This document shows, piece by piece, positions 1-13,940 of a stretch of 64,000 nt of DNA. Source of the DNA: Gemmatimonadales bacterium (GTDB lineage Bacteria; Gemmatimonadota; Gemmatimonadetes; Gemmatimonadales; GWC2-71-9); NCBI GenBank assembly GCA_020633775.1, contig JACKDA010000001.1:62001-126000 (forward strand), read 5' to 3'. The notes beneath the pieces are model-generated. The model saw nothing but the letters and a program-made list of their open reading frames with translations. It was not told where the DNA came from and made no database searches. Made by a program: the position numbers and the translations under genes. Numbering within the stretch: position 1 is the first letter of the stretch; each line of letters begins with the position of its first letter.

Positions 1-396
1 TCGGGGGAGCGGATCGAGGTGGTGCAGCTCATGCACCGCCCGATGACCTACTCGTACCGCGATGGCGACTTCTACCACTTCATGGACAGCCAGTCGTTTG
101 ATGACGTGATGTTGACGGCCGAGATCATCGGGCCGGACCAGCTCAAGTACCTCAAGGAGGGGATGGAGTGCACCGGGCTCATGCAGGACGAGCAGGTGCT
201 GACCCTCGAACTGCCCAACTTCGTGGAACTGGCGATCGTCGAGACCGACCCGGGCATCCGGGGCGACACGGCCACCGGCGGGACGAAGCCCGCCACCCTC
301 GAGACCGGCGCCGTGGTGCAGGTGCCGCTCTTCGTGGAACCCGGGACCGTCATCCGGGTGGACCGCCGCGACGACAAGTACCTGACCCGAGTATGA
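1..396 (+). CDS. efp: Elongation factor P, 5'-truncated by window edge
   Basis: EF-P binds the ribosome next to the P site and relieves stalling at proline runs. The reading frame is open from base 1 and leaves 131 codons, against about 185 in a full protein, so roughly the first third is outside the window. That missing part includes the KOW domain with the modified lysine loop, so the modification type cannot be judged. Visible parts are the middle domain (SQSFDDVML) and the C-terminal OB domain with the family signature TDPGIRGDTATGGTKPA. The stop overlaps the accB start as ATGA, so efp heads the acetyl-CoA carboxylase operon, a common bacterial linkage. Identification is secure. Confidence 0.96.
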   Translation, partial: SGERIEVVQLMHRPMTYSYRDGDFYHFMDSQSFDDVMLTAEIIGPDQLKYLKEGMECTGLMQDEQVLTLELPNFVELAIVETDPGIRGDTATGGTKPATLETGAVVQVPLFVEPGTVIRVDRRDDKYLTRV

Positions 397-938
397 CACC
401 TGACGAGATGCAGGACCTCGCCCGCGCCCTCGAGAAGGTTCCCGGCCTCAAGGGGATCGACATGCGCGACGTGCGCCGCCTGGCGCAGCTGCTGCACGAT
501 CATCCCGAGCTCGGCTCGATCGAGCTGAAGGGGTTCTTCGGGACGGGGGTCGTGATCACCCGGACCAGCCACGGCATGGGCGGCGCCCCGATGTATGCCG
601 CCGCCCCGGCCCCGGCCCCGGCGCCGCTCCCCGTCCCCGCGGCGGCCCCGGCGGCCGCCCCGGCGCCCGAGGCGGCGGCGCCGCCACCCTCGACGCTGAA
701 GGAGATCAAGTCGCCGATGGTCGGGACCTTCTACGCCCAGCCCGAGCCGGGCGCGGTGCCGTACGCGCGCGTCGGCACCCGGGTCACCGCCGGCCAGACG
801 GTCTGCATCATCGAGGCGATGAAGATCATGAACGAGATCGAGGCCGAGCTCTCGGGCGTGGTCCGCGAGGTCTGCGTCGAGGACGCATCGCCGGTCGAGT
901 ACGGCCAGGTGCTCTACCGCGTGGACCCGAATGGCTGA
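393..938 (+). CDS. accB: Biotin carboxyl carrier protein of acetyl-CoA carboxylase
   Basis: This 181-aa protein carries the biotin that shuttles CO2 from biotin carboxylase to the carboxyltransferase in the first step of fatty acid synthesis. An N-terminal helical region is followed by an Ala/Pro linker (about residues 68-100, almost pure A and P). The biotinyl domain comes last, with the EAMKIMN motif and the biotinylated lysine at about residue 144. I chose the ATG at 393 because it overlaps the efp stop (ATGA) and gives the normal length; an open frame extends further upstream but only inside efp. The pilT-type gene begins 8 nt before this gene ends, separating accB from accC. Confidence 0.97.
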   Translation: MTPDEMQDLARALEKVPGLKGIDMRDVRRLAQLLHDHPELGSIELKGFFGTGVVITRTSHGMGGAPMYAAAPAPAPAPLPVPAAAPAAAPAPEAAAPPPSTLKEIKSPMVGTFYAQPEPGAVPYARVGTRVTAGQTVCIIEAMKIMNEIEAELSGVVREVCVEDASPVEYGQVLYRVDPNG

Positions 939-2127
939 CCCCGAGGCGACCGGGACCCCCGAGCCGGCCGAGCCGAGCGCGACCCCCGCCCCCGCCGCCC
1001 CGGCGGCCGGGTTCCAGTTCCGCGCGGCGATCGTCGAGATGGTGCGCCGGAACGCCTCCGACCTGCTGCTCAAGGCGGGGCGGCCCCCGACGGTGCGCGT
1101 GAGTGGCCAGCTCCGGATGCTCGAGCAGCCGCCGCTGCGGCCCGAGGAGCTCAAGCTGCTGGCGGAGTCGCTGATGACCCCGCGCCAGATCCGCGAGTTC
1201 ACCGAGACGAAGGAGGCCGACTTCGGGATCGGCGTCCCCGGGATCGGCCGCTTCCGGACCAACGTGTACCAGCAGCGCGGCACCGTGGCGTTCGCCTTCC
1301 GCGCGATCCCCTACGAGGTGCGCACCATCCGCGAGCTGCTCCTCCCGCCGGTGCTGGAGGAGATCGCGATGCGGCCGCGCGGCCTGGTGCTCGTGACCGG
1401 GATCACCGGCAGCGGCAAGTCCACCACGCTCGCCGCGATGATCGAGCACATCAACCGCCATCGCCGGGTGAACGTGATCACGATCGAGGACCCGATCGAG
1501 TTCCTCCATCGCGACCAGCACGCCAACGTCTCGCAGCGCGAGGTCGGCAGCGACACGCTGTCCTTCGCGGATGCGCTGCGGCACGTGCTGCGCCAGGACC
1601 CGGACGTGATCCTGATCGGCGAGATCCGCGACCAGGACACGATGGACACCGCCCTCAAGGCGGCCGACACCGGTCACCTGGTCCTCTCGACGATCCACAC
1701 GACCGACGCGACGCAGACGATCTCGCGCATCCTGTCGTTCTACCCGCCGCACCAGCACGGCGAGATCCGGATGCTCCTCTCGACGGCGCTCGCGTCGATC
1801 GTCTCGCAGCGCCTGATCCCGCGGGCCGACGGCGAGGGCCGCGTACCGGCCGCGGAGGTCCTGATCAACACCGCCGCCGTCGCCGACAACATGCGCGACA
1901 CGCAGAAGGCGCTCGCCATCCCGGAGCTGATCGCCGAGGGCGGCACGACCTATGGCATGCAGTCCTTCGACCAGTCGCTGATGCGCTGGTACACCGAGGG
2001 AGTCATCTCCTACGAGGACGCCGTGTTCCACGCCACCCATCCGAGCGAGTTCGCGCTGCGGGTCTCCGGGATCAGCGCCGCGAGCGACCGGACCTTCGAC
2101 GACCTGGGCGCCAAGGATCACGGCTGA
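931..2127 (+). CDS. pilT: PilT/PilU-family type IV pilus retraction ATPase
   Basis: This 398-aa secretion/pilus ATPase would power type IV pilus retraction at the inner membrane. After a Pro/Ala-rich N-terminal tail of about 30 residues comes the PilT N-domain. Then follow the Walker A motif GITGSGKSTT (about residues 157-166), an Asp box (TIEDPIEF), Walker B (DVILIGEIRD) and the His box (STIHTTDA). All are family hallmarks. The gene overlaps accB by 8 nt and accC by 1 nt (TGATG), so it is inside the acc operon, which is unusual. No other pilus gene lies in the window. PilT versus PilU cannot be decided from sequence alone. Confidence 0.93.
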   Translation: MADPEATGTPEPAEPSATPAPAAPAAGFQFRAAIVEMVRRNASDLLLKAGRPPTVRVSGQLRMLEQPPLRPEELKLLAESLMTPRQIREFTETKEADFGIGVPGIGRFRTNVYQQRGTVAFAFRAIPYEVRTIRELLLPPVLEEIAMRPRGLVLVTGITGSGKSTTLAAMIEHINRHRRVNVITIEDPIEFLHRDQHANVSQREVGSDTLSFADALRHVLRQDPDVILIGEIRDQDTMDTALKAADTGHLVLSTIHTTDATQTISRILSFYPPHQHGEIRMLLSTALASIVSQRLIPRADGEGRVPAAEVLINTAAVADNMRDTQKALAIPELIAEGGTTYGMQSFDQSLMRWYTEGVISYEDAVFHATHPSEFALRVSGISAASDRTFDDLGAKDHG

Positions 2128-3491
2128 TGTTCCGCAAGGTCCTGGTGGCGAATCGGGGCGAGATCGCGCTCCGGGTGATCCGTGCCTGCCGCGAGCTCGG
2201 CATCGGCACGGTGGCCGTCTACAGCGAGGCCGACCGCGAGTCGCTGCACGTCCGGTTCGCCGATGACGATGTCTGCATCGGCCCGCCGCAGGGGCGGCAG
2301 TCGTACCTCAAGATCCCCAACCTGATCGCGGCCGCCGAGGTGACCGGCGCCGACGCGATCCACCCGGGCTACGGCTTCCTCGCCGAGAACGGCGAGTTTG
2401 CCGACACCTGCGCGGCCTCGGGGATCGCCTTCATCGGACCGACCGGCGACCAGATCCGCTCGATGGGCGACAAGGCCTCGGCGCGGCGACTGGCGAAGGA
2501 GGCCGGGGTCCCGACGGTGCCCGGATCGCCCGGGGTGATGACCGATGCCGACGAGGCGCTGGAGGTCGCGACCGAGATCGGCTTCCCGGTGATCATCAAG
2601 GCGACGGCCGGCGGCGGCGGGAAGGGGATGCGGATCGCCCGCGACCCCGAGGAGTTCACCCAGCTCTTCTCGCTGGCCCAGAACGAGGCGCTCAGCGCCT
2701 TCGGCAACGGCGACGTGTACGTCGAGAAGTACCTCGCGCGGCCGCGCCATGTCGAGATCCAGGTTCTCGGCGACACGCATGGCCGGGTGATCCACCTCGG
2801 CGAGCGCGACTGCTCCGTGCAGCGGCGCCACCAGAAGCTGATCGAGGAGTCGCCGTCGCCGGCGCTCACCCCGGAGCTGCGCGAGCGGATGGGGCAGGCG
2901 GCGGTGCAGCTCGCCGCCGCGATCAACTACGTCGGCGCGGGGACGATCGAGTTCCTGCTCGACGAGGATGGCTCGTTCTACTTCATGGAGATGAACACGC
3001 GGATCCAGGTCGAGCACCCGGTGACCGAGCAGGTGACCGGCTGGGACCTCGTGAAGGAGCAGATCCTCGTCGCCTCGGGCACCCCGCTGCGCGAGGACCC
3101 GATCGCCCTCTCCGGGCACAGCATCGAGGTCCGGATCAACGCCGAGGATCCGTACCGCAACTTCCAGCCGAGTCCGGGGTTGATCACCGCGTACCATCCG
3201 CCGGGCGGTCCCGGCGTGCGGGTCGACACCCACATCTACGCCGGCTACACCGTGCCACCCTACTACGACTCGCTGCTCGCGAAGCTGATCGTCCACGGGC
3301 GCGACCGCGCCGAGGCGCTCGCGCGGCTCGGGCTGGCGCTGGACACGTTCATCCTCGAGGGGGTCACGACGACGATCCCCTTCCTGGCACGGGTCATCCG
3401 GCACCCGGCGTTCGTCGCGGGCGACATCGACACCAAGTTCCTCGAGCGCGAACCCCACCTCCTCAAGCCCGAGCCGAGCGCGGACGGATGA
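2127..3491 (+). CDS. accC: Biotin carboxylase subunit of acetyl-CoA carboxylase
   Basis: AccC carboxylates the biotin of AccB using ATP and bicarbonate. The 454-aa length is typical. It begins with the classic MFRKVLVANRGEIALRV, carries the ATP-grasp glycine loop KATAGGGGKGMR (about residue 158), and has the catalytic stretch EMNTRIQVEHPVTE (about residue 290). The C-terminal biotin carboxylase domain follows. The ATG shares one base with the preceding stop (TGATG). The carboxyltransferase genes accA/accD are not in the window. Identification is secure. Confidence 0.98.
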   Translation: MFRKVLVANRGEIALRVIRACRELGIGTVAVYSEADRESLHVRFADDDVCIGPPQGRQSYLKIPNLIAAAEVTGADAIHPGYGFLAENGEFADTCAASGIAFIGPTGDQIRSMGDKASARRLAKEAGVPTVPGSPGVMTDADEALEVATEIGFPVIIKATAGGGGKGMRIARDPEEFTQLFSLAQNEALSAFGNGDVYVEKYLARPRHVEIQVLGDTHGRVIHLGERDCSVQRRHQKLIEESPSPALTPELRERMGQAAVQLAAAINYVGAGTIEFLLDEDGSFYFMEMNTRIQVEHPVTEQVTGWDLVKEQILVASGTPLREDPIALSGHSIEVRINAEDPYRNFQPSPGLITAYHPPGGPGVRVDTHIYAGYTVPPYYDSLLAKLIVHGRDRAEALARLGLALDTFILEGVTTTIPFLARVIRHPAFVAGDIDTKFLEREPHLLKPEPSADG

Positions 3492-4233
3492 TCGACGTCG
3501 CGTTCGCGCCGAACGACGTGGCCGCGGCCGACGTCGCCGGCCGGGCGGTGGTGGTGATCGACGTGCTCCGCGCCACGACCACGATCTGCGCCGCGCTGGC
3601 GCACGGCGCCCGCGCGGTGATCCCCGTCGCCGACACGCAGGAGGCCTCGCGCCTGCTGCAGGCGCTCGACCGCCCCAACGTGCTCCTCGCCGGTGAGCGG
3701 CAACTGGAGCCGATCCCCGGCTTCCAGCTCGGCAACTCGCCGCGGGAGATGACCCGCGAGGTCGTCGGCGGCAAGACGCTGGTGATGAAGACGACCAACG
3801 GGACCGGTGCCCTGCTCGCGACCGCCGGTGCCCGCGAGGTCGTGGTCGGGGCGATGGTGAACCTCACCCTCGTCGGCGAGCGCGCCCGGGCGCTGCACGC
3901 TGAGCACGGGTCGCTGCTGGTGCTCTGCGCCGGCCGCGAGACAGGGTTCGGGCTCGACGATGCCTACGTCGCCGGCCGCATCGTGCAGGCGGCGCTCGGG
4001 GGCAAGCGGACCCGCAAGGGGCTCAACGACAGCGCCATTGCCGCCCTCGACCTCGTCCGCCGCTACGGCGAGCGGGTCGAGCGCGTCTTCGGCCTCTCGC
4101 GCGCCGGCCGGGAACTCATCAAGCACGGCCTCGGCGAGGACATCGCGGCCGCCGCCGCGGTCGATGCCTGCCCGGTCCTGCCGACCTTCCATGACCGCCG
4201 GGTCACCCTCGGCGCAGCGGCCCCGGGCCGGGC

Positions 4234-4237
<4 letters not shown>
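3488..4237 (+). CDS. comB: ComB-family 2-phosphosulfolactate phosphatase-like protein
   Basis: This 249-aa protein matches the ComB family, defined by the archaeal phosphatase that makes sulfolactate for coenzyme M. The N-terminal core VVVIDVLRATTTICAAL and the segments GERQLEPIPGFQLGNSPREM and TNGTGAL are typical. Bacterial members are common but their substrate is generally not established, and no coenzyme M pathway gene is visible here, so the true reaction is open. It overlaps accC and ftsK by 4 nt each, so it is made from the same message as lipid and division genes. Family call is firm; the physiological role is unknown. Confidence 0.88.
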
Positions 4238-6471
<2,234 letters not shown>

Positions 6472-6478
6472 CGCGTCA

Positions 6479-6500
6479 GCGCCGACCGTCAGGTCGGCGC
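6479..6500 (+). terminator. Perfect 9-bp hairpin after ftsK
   Basis: GCGCCGACC (6479-6487) and GGTCGGCGC (6492-6500) form a perfect 9-bp stem with a GTCA loop, starting 8 nt after the ftsK stop. There is no T-tract, so it may be a Rho-assisted end, an mRNA 3'-end stabiliser or a weak terminator. Confidence 0.5.
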
Positions 6501-6525
6501 GTGGTCAATGGTCGATGGTCGATCC
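6501..6525 (+). repeat. Heptamer (GGTCGAT) repeat, left copy
   Basis: Three near-perfect tandem copies of a 7-bp unit (GGTCGAT; first copy GGTCAAT) directly follow the ftsK hairpin. Its reverse complement recurs at 7103-7127 with 22 of 25 bases matching, so the two copies form a long inverted repeat around yraN. Confidence 0.75.
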
Positions 6526-6610
6526 ACATCGCGCGCGCTGCCGCGTCGCGCGGTGCCCCGCTGCGCGTGATTGAACCCCTCCGGTTCGGGTGGCCTCGAC
6601 ATCCTGTCGC

Positions 6611-7009
6611 ATGGCCTACCGCATCCCCCCATCCGAATGGCAGGACCCCCGCCACCGCGCCGGCCTCGAGGCCGAGGTCGCGGCCGGCCGCTGGCTCGCC
6701 TCCCGCGGCTGGCGGATCGAGGCGCATCGCTGGACCCTCGGCCGGCATGACCTCGACCTGATCGCCCGCCGGGCCGACCTGGTCGCCTTCATCGAGGTCA
6801 AGCTCCGGCGCCACACCACCTGCGGGGCCGGGGTCGAGGCGGTGGGCCGGCGGAAGCGCTCCGCCATCGAGCGGACCGCCTGGAGCTGGATCCTCCTGCA
6901 CGGCCGCTCCGGCGACCGGTATCGCTTCGACGTGATCTCCCTGGAGCGCCCGGACGGCCTGGGCCGGGTGGAGCACCTGGAGGACGCGTGGCGGCCCGGT
7001 TGGCGCTAA
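6611..7009 (+). CDS. yraN: YraN family (UPF0102) nuclease-fold protein
   Basis: This 132-aa protein has the restriction-endonuclease-like fold of the UPF0102 family: E of GLEAEV near residue 20, then HDLDLIARR and FIEVKLRR, i.e. the E...D...EVK arrangement of a PD-(D/E)XK core. Members are proposed to process nucleic acids, but no activity is generally agreed. I chose ATG 6611; a GTG at 6590 would add seven non-conserved residues. There is no clear Shine-Dalgarno sequence. The gene stands alone between the ftsK hairpin and the recA control region, bracketed by the inverted heptamer repeat. Confidence 0.9.
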   Translation: MAYRIPPSEWQDPRHRAGLEAEVAAGRWLASRGWRIEAHRWTLGRHDLDLIARRADLVAFIEVKLRRHTTCGAGVEAVGRRKRSAIERTAWSWILLHGRSGDRYRFDVISLERPDGLGRVEHLEDAWRPGWR

Positions 7010-7038
7010 GAAGTCTAGATGTGGAGCAAAACGCGCCA

Positions 7039-7090
7039 CTTTCGGGGCTTGTTTCGGTATAGTTTCGGCTGTACTTTGGCCTGTGTTCGG
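7039..7090 (+). promoter_or_regulatory. Phased TTTCGG direct repeats and -10 box upstream of recA
   Basis: Five related hexamer/heptamer units lie on one face of the helix: CTTTCGG at 7039, GTTTCGG at 7051, GTTTCGG at 7062, a degenerate ACTTTGG at 7073 and TGTTCGG at 7084 (steps 12, 11, 11, 11). A good -10 hexamer, TATAGT (7058-7063), sits between units 2 and 3; no convincing -35 is seen. An 11-bp direct repeat overlapping the -10 of recA is the geometry of the alphaproteobacterial LexA box (GTTC-N7-GTTC). A damage-response operator is therefore the natural reading, but that is inference. Confidence 0.55.
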
Positions 7091-7102
7091 TGGGCGCACC
7101 CG

Positions 7103-7127
7103 CCATCGACCATCGACCATCGACCAC
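7103..7127 (-). repeat. Heptamer repeat, right (inverted) copy in recA leader
   Basis: On the + strand this reads as three perfect copies of ATCGACC; on the minus strand it matches 6501-6525 at 22 of 25 positions. It lies between the phased repeats and the recA start, inside the probable 5' untranslated region. Confidence 0.75.
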
Positions 7128-7180
7128 GCAGTGGGCCCCGAGTTGACGCTCGGGGCTGAACCCCACCCTCGAGGCTCCCC

Positions 7181-8241
<1,061 letters not shown>

Positions 8242-8245
<4 letters not shown>

Positions 8246-8883
8246 TCGTCAGCGCCCTCGAGGCCGACCCGCGGCGGCGCGAGAGCACCCGGATCCTGAT
8301 CGATGGCCGGCCGGCGTGGACCGTCCCGGCCGACGTGGTCCGGGCGCTGGCCTTGCGGGTCGGTGAGGCGGTCCCGGCTCGTGTGGTGGAGGCGCTCGAT
8401 GCCGCCGCCGACGAGGAGGGGGCGTTGCGGGCCGGGCTGCGGATGCTGGAGCGACGGTCCCACAGTCGCCGGGAACTCGCCCGCAAGCTCACGCACCGTG
8501 GGCATGCCGACGCCGCGGTGGCCGCCGCCATCGGGCGGCTGGAGCGGCTTCGGCTGCTCGACGATGCCCGGTTCGCGGAGCAGTACGTCGTGGCCCGGGC
8601 CGCGCGGGGGCGTGGTCCGGCGCGGCTGCGGCGCGACCTCGAGGGGCTCGGCGTCCCGACCCCGGTGATCGATCGCGCCATGGGACAGCTGGGAGCGGAT
8701 CCGGCCCTCGATCCGTGGCAGCGCACCCTCGCGCAGGCGGAGCGGCGCGCCACCGCGATGGCCGACCTTCCCCGCGCCACGCGGGTCCGGCGGCTGGGTG
8801 CCTTCCTGGCGCGCCGCGGCTTCGCCGACGACCGGGCTCGGGAGGCGGTCGATCGGCTGGCCGGGGGCGACGAACCGGGCTGA
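8242..8883 (+). CDS. recX: Regulatory protein RecX
   Basis: RecX caps or disassembles RecA filaments. The start is GTG 8242 in a GTGA overlap with recA, giving 213 aa. After a poorly conserved N-terminal part, the three-helix RecX repeats are visible: ALRAGLRMLERRSHSRREL (about 55-75), IGRLERLRLLDDARFAEQYV (about 95-115) and a third repeat near the C-terminus (LGAFLARRGFADDRAREAV). Position directly behind recA supports the call. Confidence 0.93.
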
Positions 8884-8913
8884 GCCGGGCCGCGGATCGG
8901 TGGTGGTCGCGGT

Positions 8914-8919
8914 TAGCTT
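8914..8919 (+). promoter_or_regulatory. -10 box of a probable leaderless alaS promoter
   Basis: TAGCTT ends 7 nt before the alaS ATG and no Shine-Dalgarno sequence is present, so transcription should begin at or next to the start codon. The same arrangement recurs before several other genes in the window. Confidence 0.5.
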
Positions 8920-8926
8920 TCCCGCC

Positions 8927-11526
<2,600 letters not shown>

Positions 11527-11530
<4 letters not shown>

Positions 11531-11832
11531 GCGACCTGCTGTCCTGGTTCGCGGCGCAGACGGCGGGCGCCCCGGCGACCCTGGTTGCCCGGGCGCACGA
11601 GTACCTGGTGGCGTCGCCTGCGACGCTCTCGCCGCCGGAGCGCCTGCGCGCCGCAGCCGAGTCGGCGCTCGACGCGGCGATCGCCGGCGGGACCGAGCGG
11701 CGGGCGGCGGTTGACCTGCTGGCTGCCGACGCACTCATCACGCTCGCCCTGCTGCAGGTCGCGACGACGCAACCGGCCCGGTTGGGTGACGCCGCCCGGC
11801 AGCTCCGCCACGCGGTCGGGGAGGCGCGGTGA
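11527..11832 (+). CDS. Hypothetical 101-aa alpha-helical protein
   Basis: I do not recognise this protein. It starts with GTG 11527 overlapping the alaS stop (GTGA) and ends overlapping the next gene (GTGA). The sequence is Ala/Leu-rich, soluble and predicted helical throughout, without cysteines or a signal peptide, and has no motif I can name. Tight coupling on both sides and base composition like its neighbours make it very likely a real gene. Its place between alaS and a capsule-type phosphatase gives no clear functional hint. Confidence 0.7.
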
Positions 11833-12584
11833 TCGACCTGCACTCGCACCTCCTCCCGGCCGTCGACGATGGCTCGCGCAGCGTGCGCCAGTCGGTGCGG
11901 GTCCTCGATCGCTTCGCGCGCTCGGGCGTGACCGACGTCGCCCTGACCCCGCACCTGCTCGCCTCGCAGGCCGGGGCCGGCCTCACCCCGGCGCACGAGG
12001 CGGCCTGGGAGGCGCTGGCCGCCGAGGCGCCGAGGGGGATCACCCTCCACCGCGGGGCGGAGGTCATGCTCGACCGACCGCTCGACGAGCGGGCCACCGC
12101 GCGGCGGGTCACCTTGGGGGGGACCCGCTACATCCTGGTGGAATTCCCGCGGATGGTCGCGGCCGAGATCGTCGCGCGGGCGCTGCACGAGGTCCTCGCG
12201 CATGGCCTGGTGCCGGTCCTGGCCCATCCCGAGCGCTACTCCTGCTGCTCGGTCCCGGCGGTCACGGCCTGGCGTCATCAGGGGGCGGTGATGCAGGTGG
12301 ACGCGACGACGCTGACCCAGCCGCGCGGCCGCGGCGATCGGGCGCGCGACCTCGTCGCGGCCGGTCTCGCCGACATCCTCGCCGCGGACAACCACGGCGA
12401 CGAGCGGTGCATCGCCACGGCGGTGGACTGGCTCGCCGAGCACGACGGTGCGGAGCAGGCGGTGATGCTGCTGGAGACCAATCCGCGCGCGATCCTCCGC
12501 GACGAGCCCCTCTACGAGGTGGACCCGCTTCCCGGCCGCACCGGGCTGCTCAATCGCATGCGTCGGCTGCTGGGAGGGGTCTGA
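11829..12584 (+). CDS. CpsB/YwqE-type PHP-domain protein-tyrosine phosphatase
   Basis: This 251-aa protein belongs to the PHP-fold phosphatases that dephosphorylate bacterial tyrosine kinases controlling exopolysaccharide synthesis. The N-terminal metal motif IDLHSHLLPAVDDG is diagnostic. Further metal ligands are seen in VALTPHLLA, HRGAEVML, LAHPERYS and DILAADNHG. The start is GTG 11829 in a GTGA overlap with the preceding gene. The following gmhA gene shares one base (TGATG). The partner tyrosine kinase (Wzc/CpsD) is not in the window. Linkage to heptose and glycosyltransferase genes fits a role in surface polysaccharide. Confidence 0.88.
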   Translation: MIDLHSHLLPAVDDGSRSVRQSVRVLDRFARSGVTDVALTPHLLASQAGAGLTPAHEAAWEALAAEAPRGITLHRGAEVMLDRPLDERATARRVTLGGTRYILVEFPRMVAAEIVARALHEVLAHGLVPVLAHPERYSCCSVPAVTAWRHQGAVMQVDATTLTQPRGRGDRARDLVAAGLADILAADNHGDERCIATAVDWLAEHDGAEQAVMLLETNPRAILRDEPLYEVDPLPGRTGLLNRMRRLLGGV

Positions 12585-13156
12585 TGCCGTCCGCCCGGAT
12601 CGCACGCGGCCTGGAGTCGCTCGGCGCGCTCGCGCAGGCGACCGCGCGGCGCAGCGCCGAGTTGGTGCCGATCGTCGCGGCGATGCGCGCCTGCCTCGAG
12701 GGCGGTGGCACCCTCTTCTTCGCCGGCAACGGCGGCTCCGCCGCTGACGCGCAGCACCTCGCGACGGAGTACGTCGTGCGGTTCCACGCGGCGCAGGCCA
12801 GCGGGTATCGGGCGGTGGCCCTGACCACCGACACCTCGGTGCTCACCGCGAGCGGCAACGACTTCGGGTTCGCCGAGATCTTCGCGCGGCAGCTCGAGGT
12901 GCTGGCCCGGCCGGGCGACCTGCTGGTGGTCCACAGCACGTCGGGGAATTCCGCCAACATCGTGCGGGCGGTCGAGGCGGCGCGCACCCTGGGCATCCCG
13001 TCGGTCGCCCTCCTCGGCGGCGACGGCGGTCGCGTGCGTGCCCTCGCCGATCACGCCTTCGTGGTGGAGAGCAACCGGGTCAGCCTGGTGCAGGAGATGC
13101 ACCTCGCGATCCAGCACCAGATCGCGGCGGTGCTCACCGGCGAGGCCTCGTCGTGA
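12584..13156 (+). CDS. gmhA: Sedoheptulose 7-phosphate isomerase
   Basis: GmhA converts sedoheptulose 7-phosphate to D-glycero-D-manno-heptose 7-phosphate, the first step towards the heptose of LPS core. The 190-aa protein has the SIS fold: LFFAGNGGSAADAQHLATE (about residues 46-64), the second sugar-phosphate loop VVHSTSGNSANIVRA, and the C-terminal helix with ESNRVSLVQEMHLAIQH containing the catalytic Glu and His. It partners with the heptose-7-phosphate kinase at 22156-23157, so two steps of the same pathway are present. ATG shares its A with the previous stop. Confidence 0.94.
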   Translation: MPSARIARGLESLGALAQATARRSAELVPIVAAMRACLEGGGTLFFAGNGGSAADAQHLATEYVVRFHAAQASGYRAVALTTDTSVLTASGNDFGFAEIFARQLEVLARPGDLLVVHSTSGNSANIVRAVEAARTLGIPSVALLGGDGGRVRALADHAFVVESNRVSLVQEMHLAIQHQIAAVLTGEASS

Positions 13157-13905
13157 TCTCGCTCGCCGGCCGGCGACTGCTCGTGACCGGCGGATCGCGC
13201 GGCATCGGCCGGGCCACCGCGCTGCTCGCCGCGCAGGCGGGCGCGGATGTCGGGGTGCTCTATCACACCCGCCGGGCGGAAGCCGACACCGTGGCCCGCG
13301 CGATCCGCGCGATGGGGCGGCGCGCCTTTCTCGGCGGCGGCGACCTGGCCGATGCCGACCGGGTCGCCCAGCTGATGAGCGAGGTGCGCGCCGCGTTCGG
13401 TGGACTCGACGGCCTGGTGGTGAACCACGGCATCTGGCCCGCGACCGAGACCTCCCTCGCCCGGATGGCACCAGAGCGGTGGCGTCGGACGATGGCGGCT
13501 GATCTCGACTCCGTCTTCCTGGTGACGCGCGCCGCCCTCGGCCTGATGGACACCGGTGGCCGGGTCGTGATGGTGGCCAGCACGGCGGCGCAGCGTGGCG
13601 AGGCGTTCCACGCCGACTATGCCGCGGCCAAGGGCGCCATGGTGGCGCTCGTCAAGTCGCTTGCGGTGGAGTGCGCACCGGGGATCACGGTCAACGCGGT
13701 GGCGCCGGGCTGGGTGGCGACCGAGATGACCACGACCGCGCTGGCCGGTGACGCCGGCGAACGGGCGGCGGCGGGCATCCCGTTGGGGCGCGTCGCGAGT
13801 GCGGAGGATGTCGCCGGCCCGATCCTCTTCCTCCTCTCCGATCTGGCCCGGCACGTCACCGGCGAGATCCTCAACGTCAACGGCGGCAGCGTCCTGTGCG
13901 GATGA
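13153..13905 (+). CDS. Short-chain dehydrogenase/reductase (FabG-like)
   Basis: This is a 250-aa classical SDR with the cofactor loop VTGGSRGIGRA near residue 12, the NHG of VVNHGIW, and catalytic Ser, Tyr and Lys in VASTAAQRGEAFHADYAAAK. The C-terminal GEILNVNGGSV is typical of the FabG subgroup. The substrate cannot be read from sequence. It could be a 3-oxoacyl-ACP reductase paralogue or a sugar or alcohol dehydrogenase, and the position behind gmhA makes a surface-sugar role possible. It starts with GTG 13153, overlapping gmhA by 4 nt. Confidence 0.9.
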   Translation: MISLAGRRLLVTGGSRGIGRATALLAAQAGADVGVLYHTRRAEADTVARAIRAMGRRAFLGGGDLADADRVAQLMSEVRAAFGGLDGLVVNHGIWPATETSLARMAPERWRRTMAADLDSVFLVTRAALGLMDTGGRVVMVASTAAQRGEAFHADYAAAKGAMVALVKSLAVECAPGITVNAVAPGWVATEMTTTALAGDAGERAAAGIPLGRVASAEDVAGPILFLLSDLARHVTGEILNVNGGSVLCG

Positions 13906-13940
13906 GTCGCCCCTCAGGTCACCTTCCGGGAGGCACCGTG

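Noticed and set aside
72..1283. A 403-codon open frame on the minus strand over efp-accB
   Set aside because: It is antisense to three firmly identified genes, has low-complexity Arg/Gly/Ala content and no family resemblance; such long shadow frames are normal at about 70% GC.
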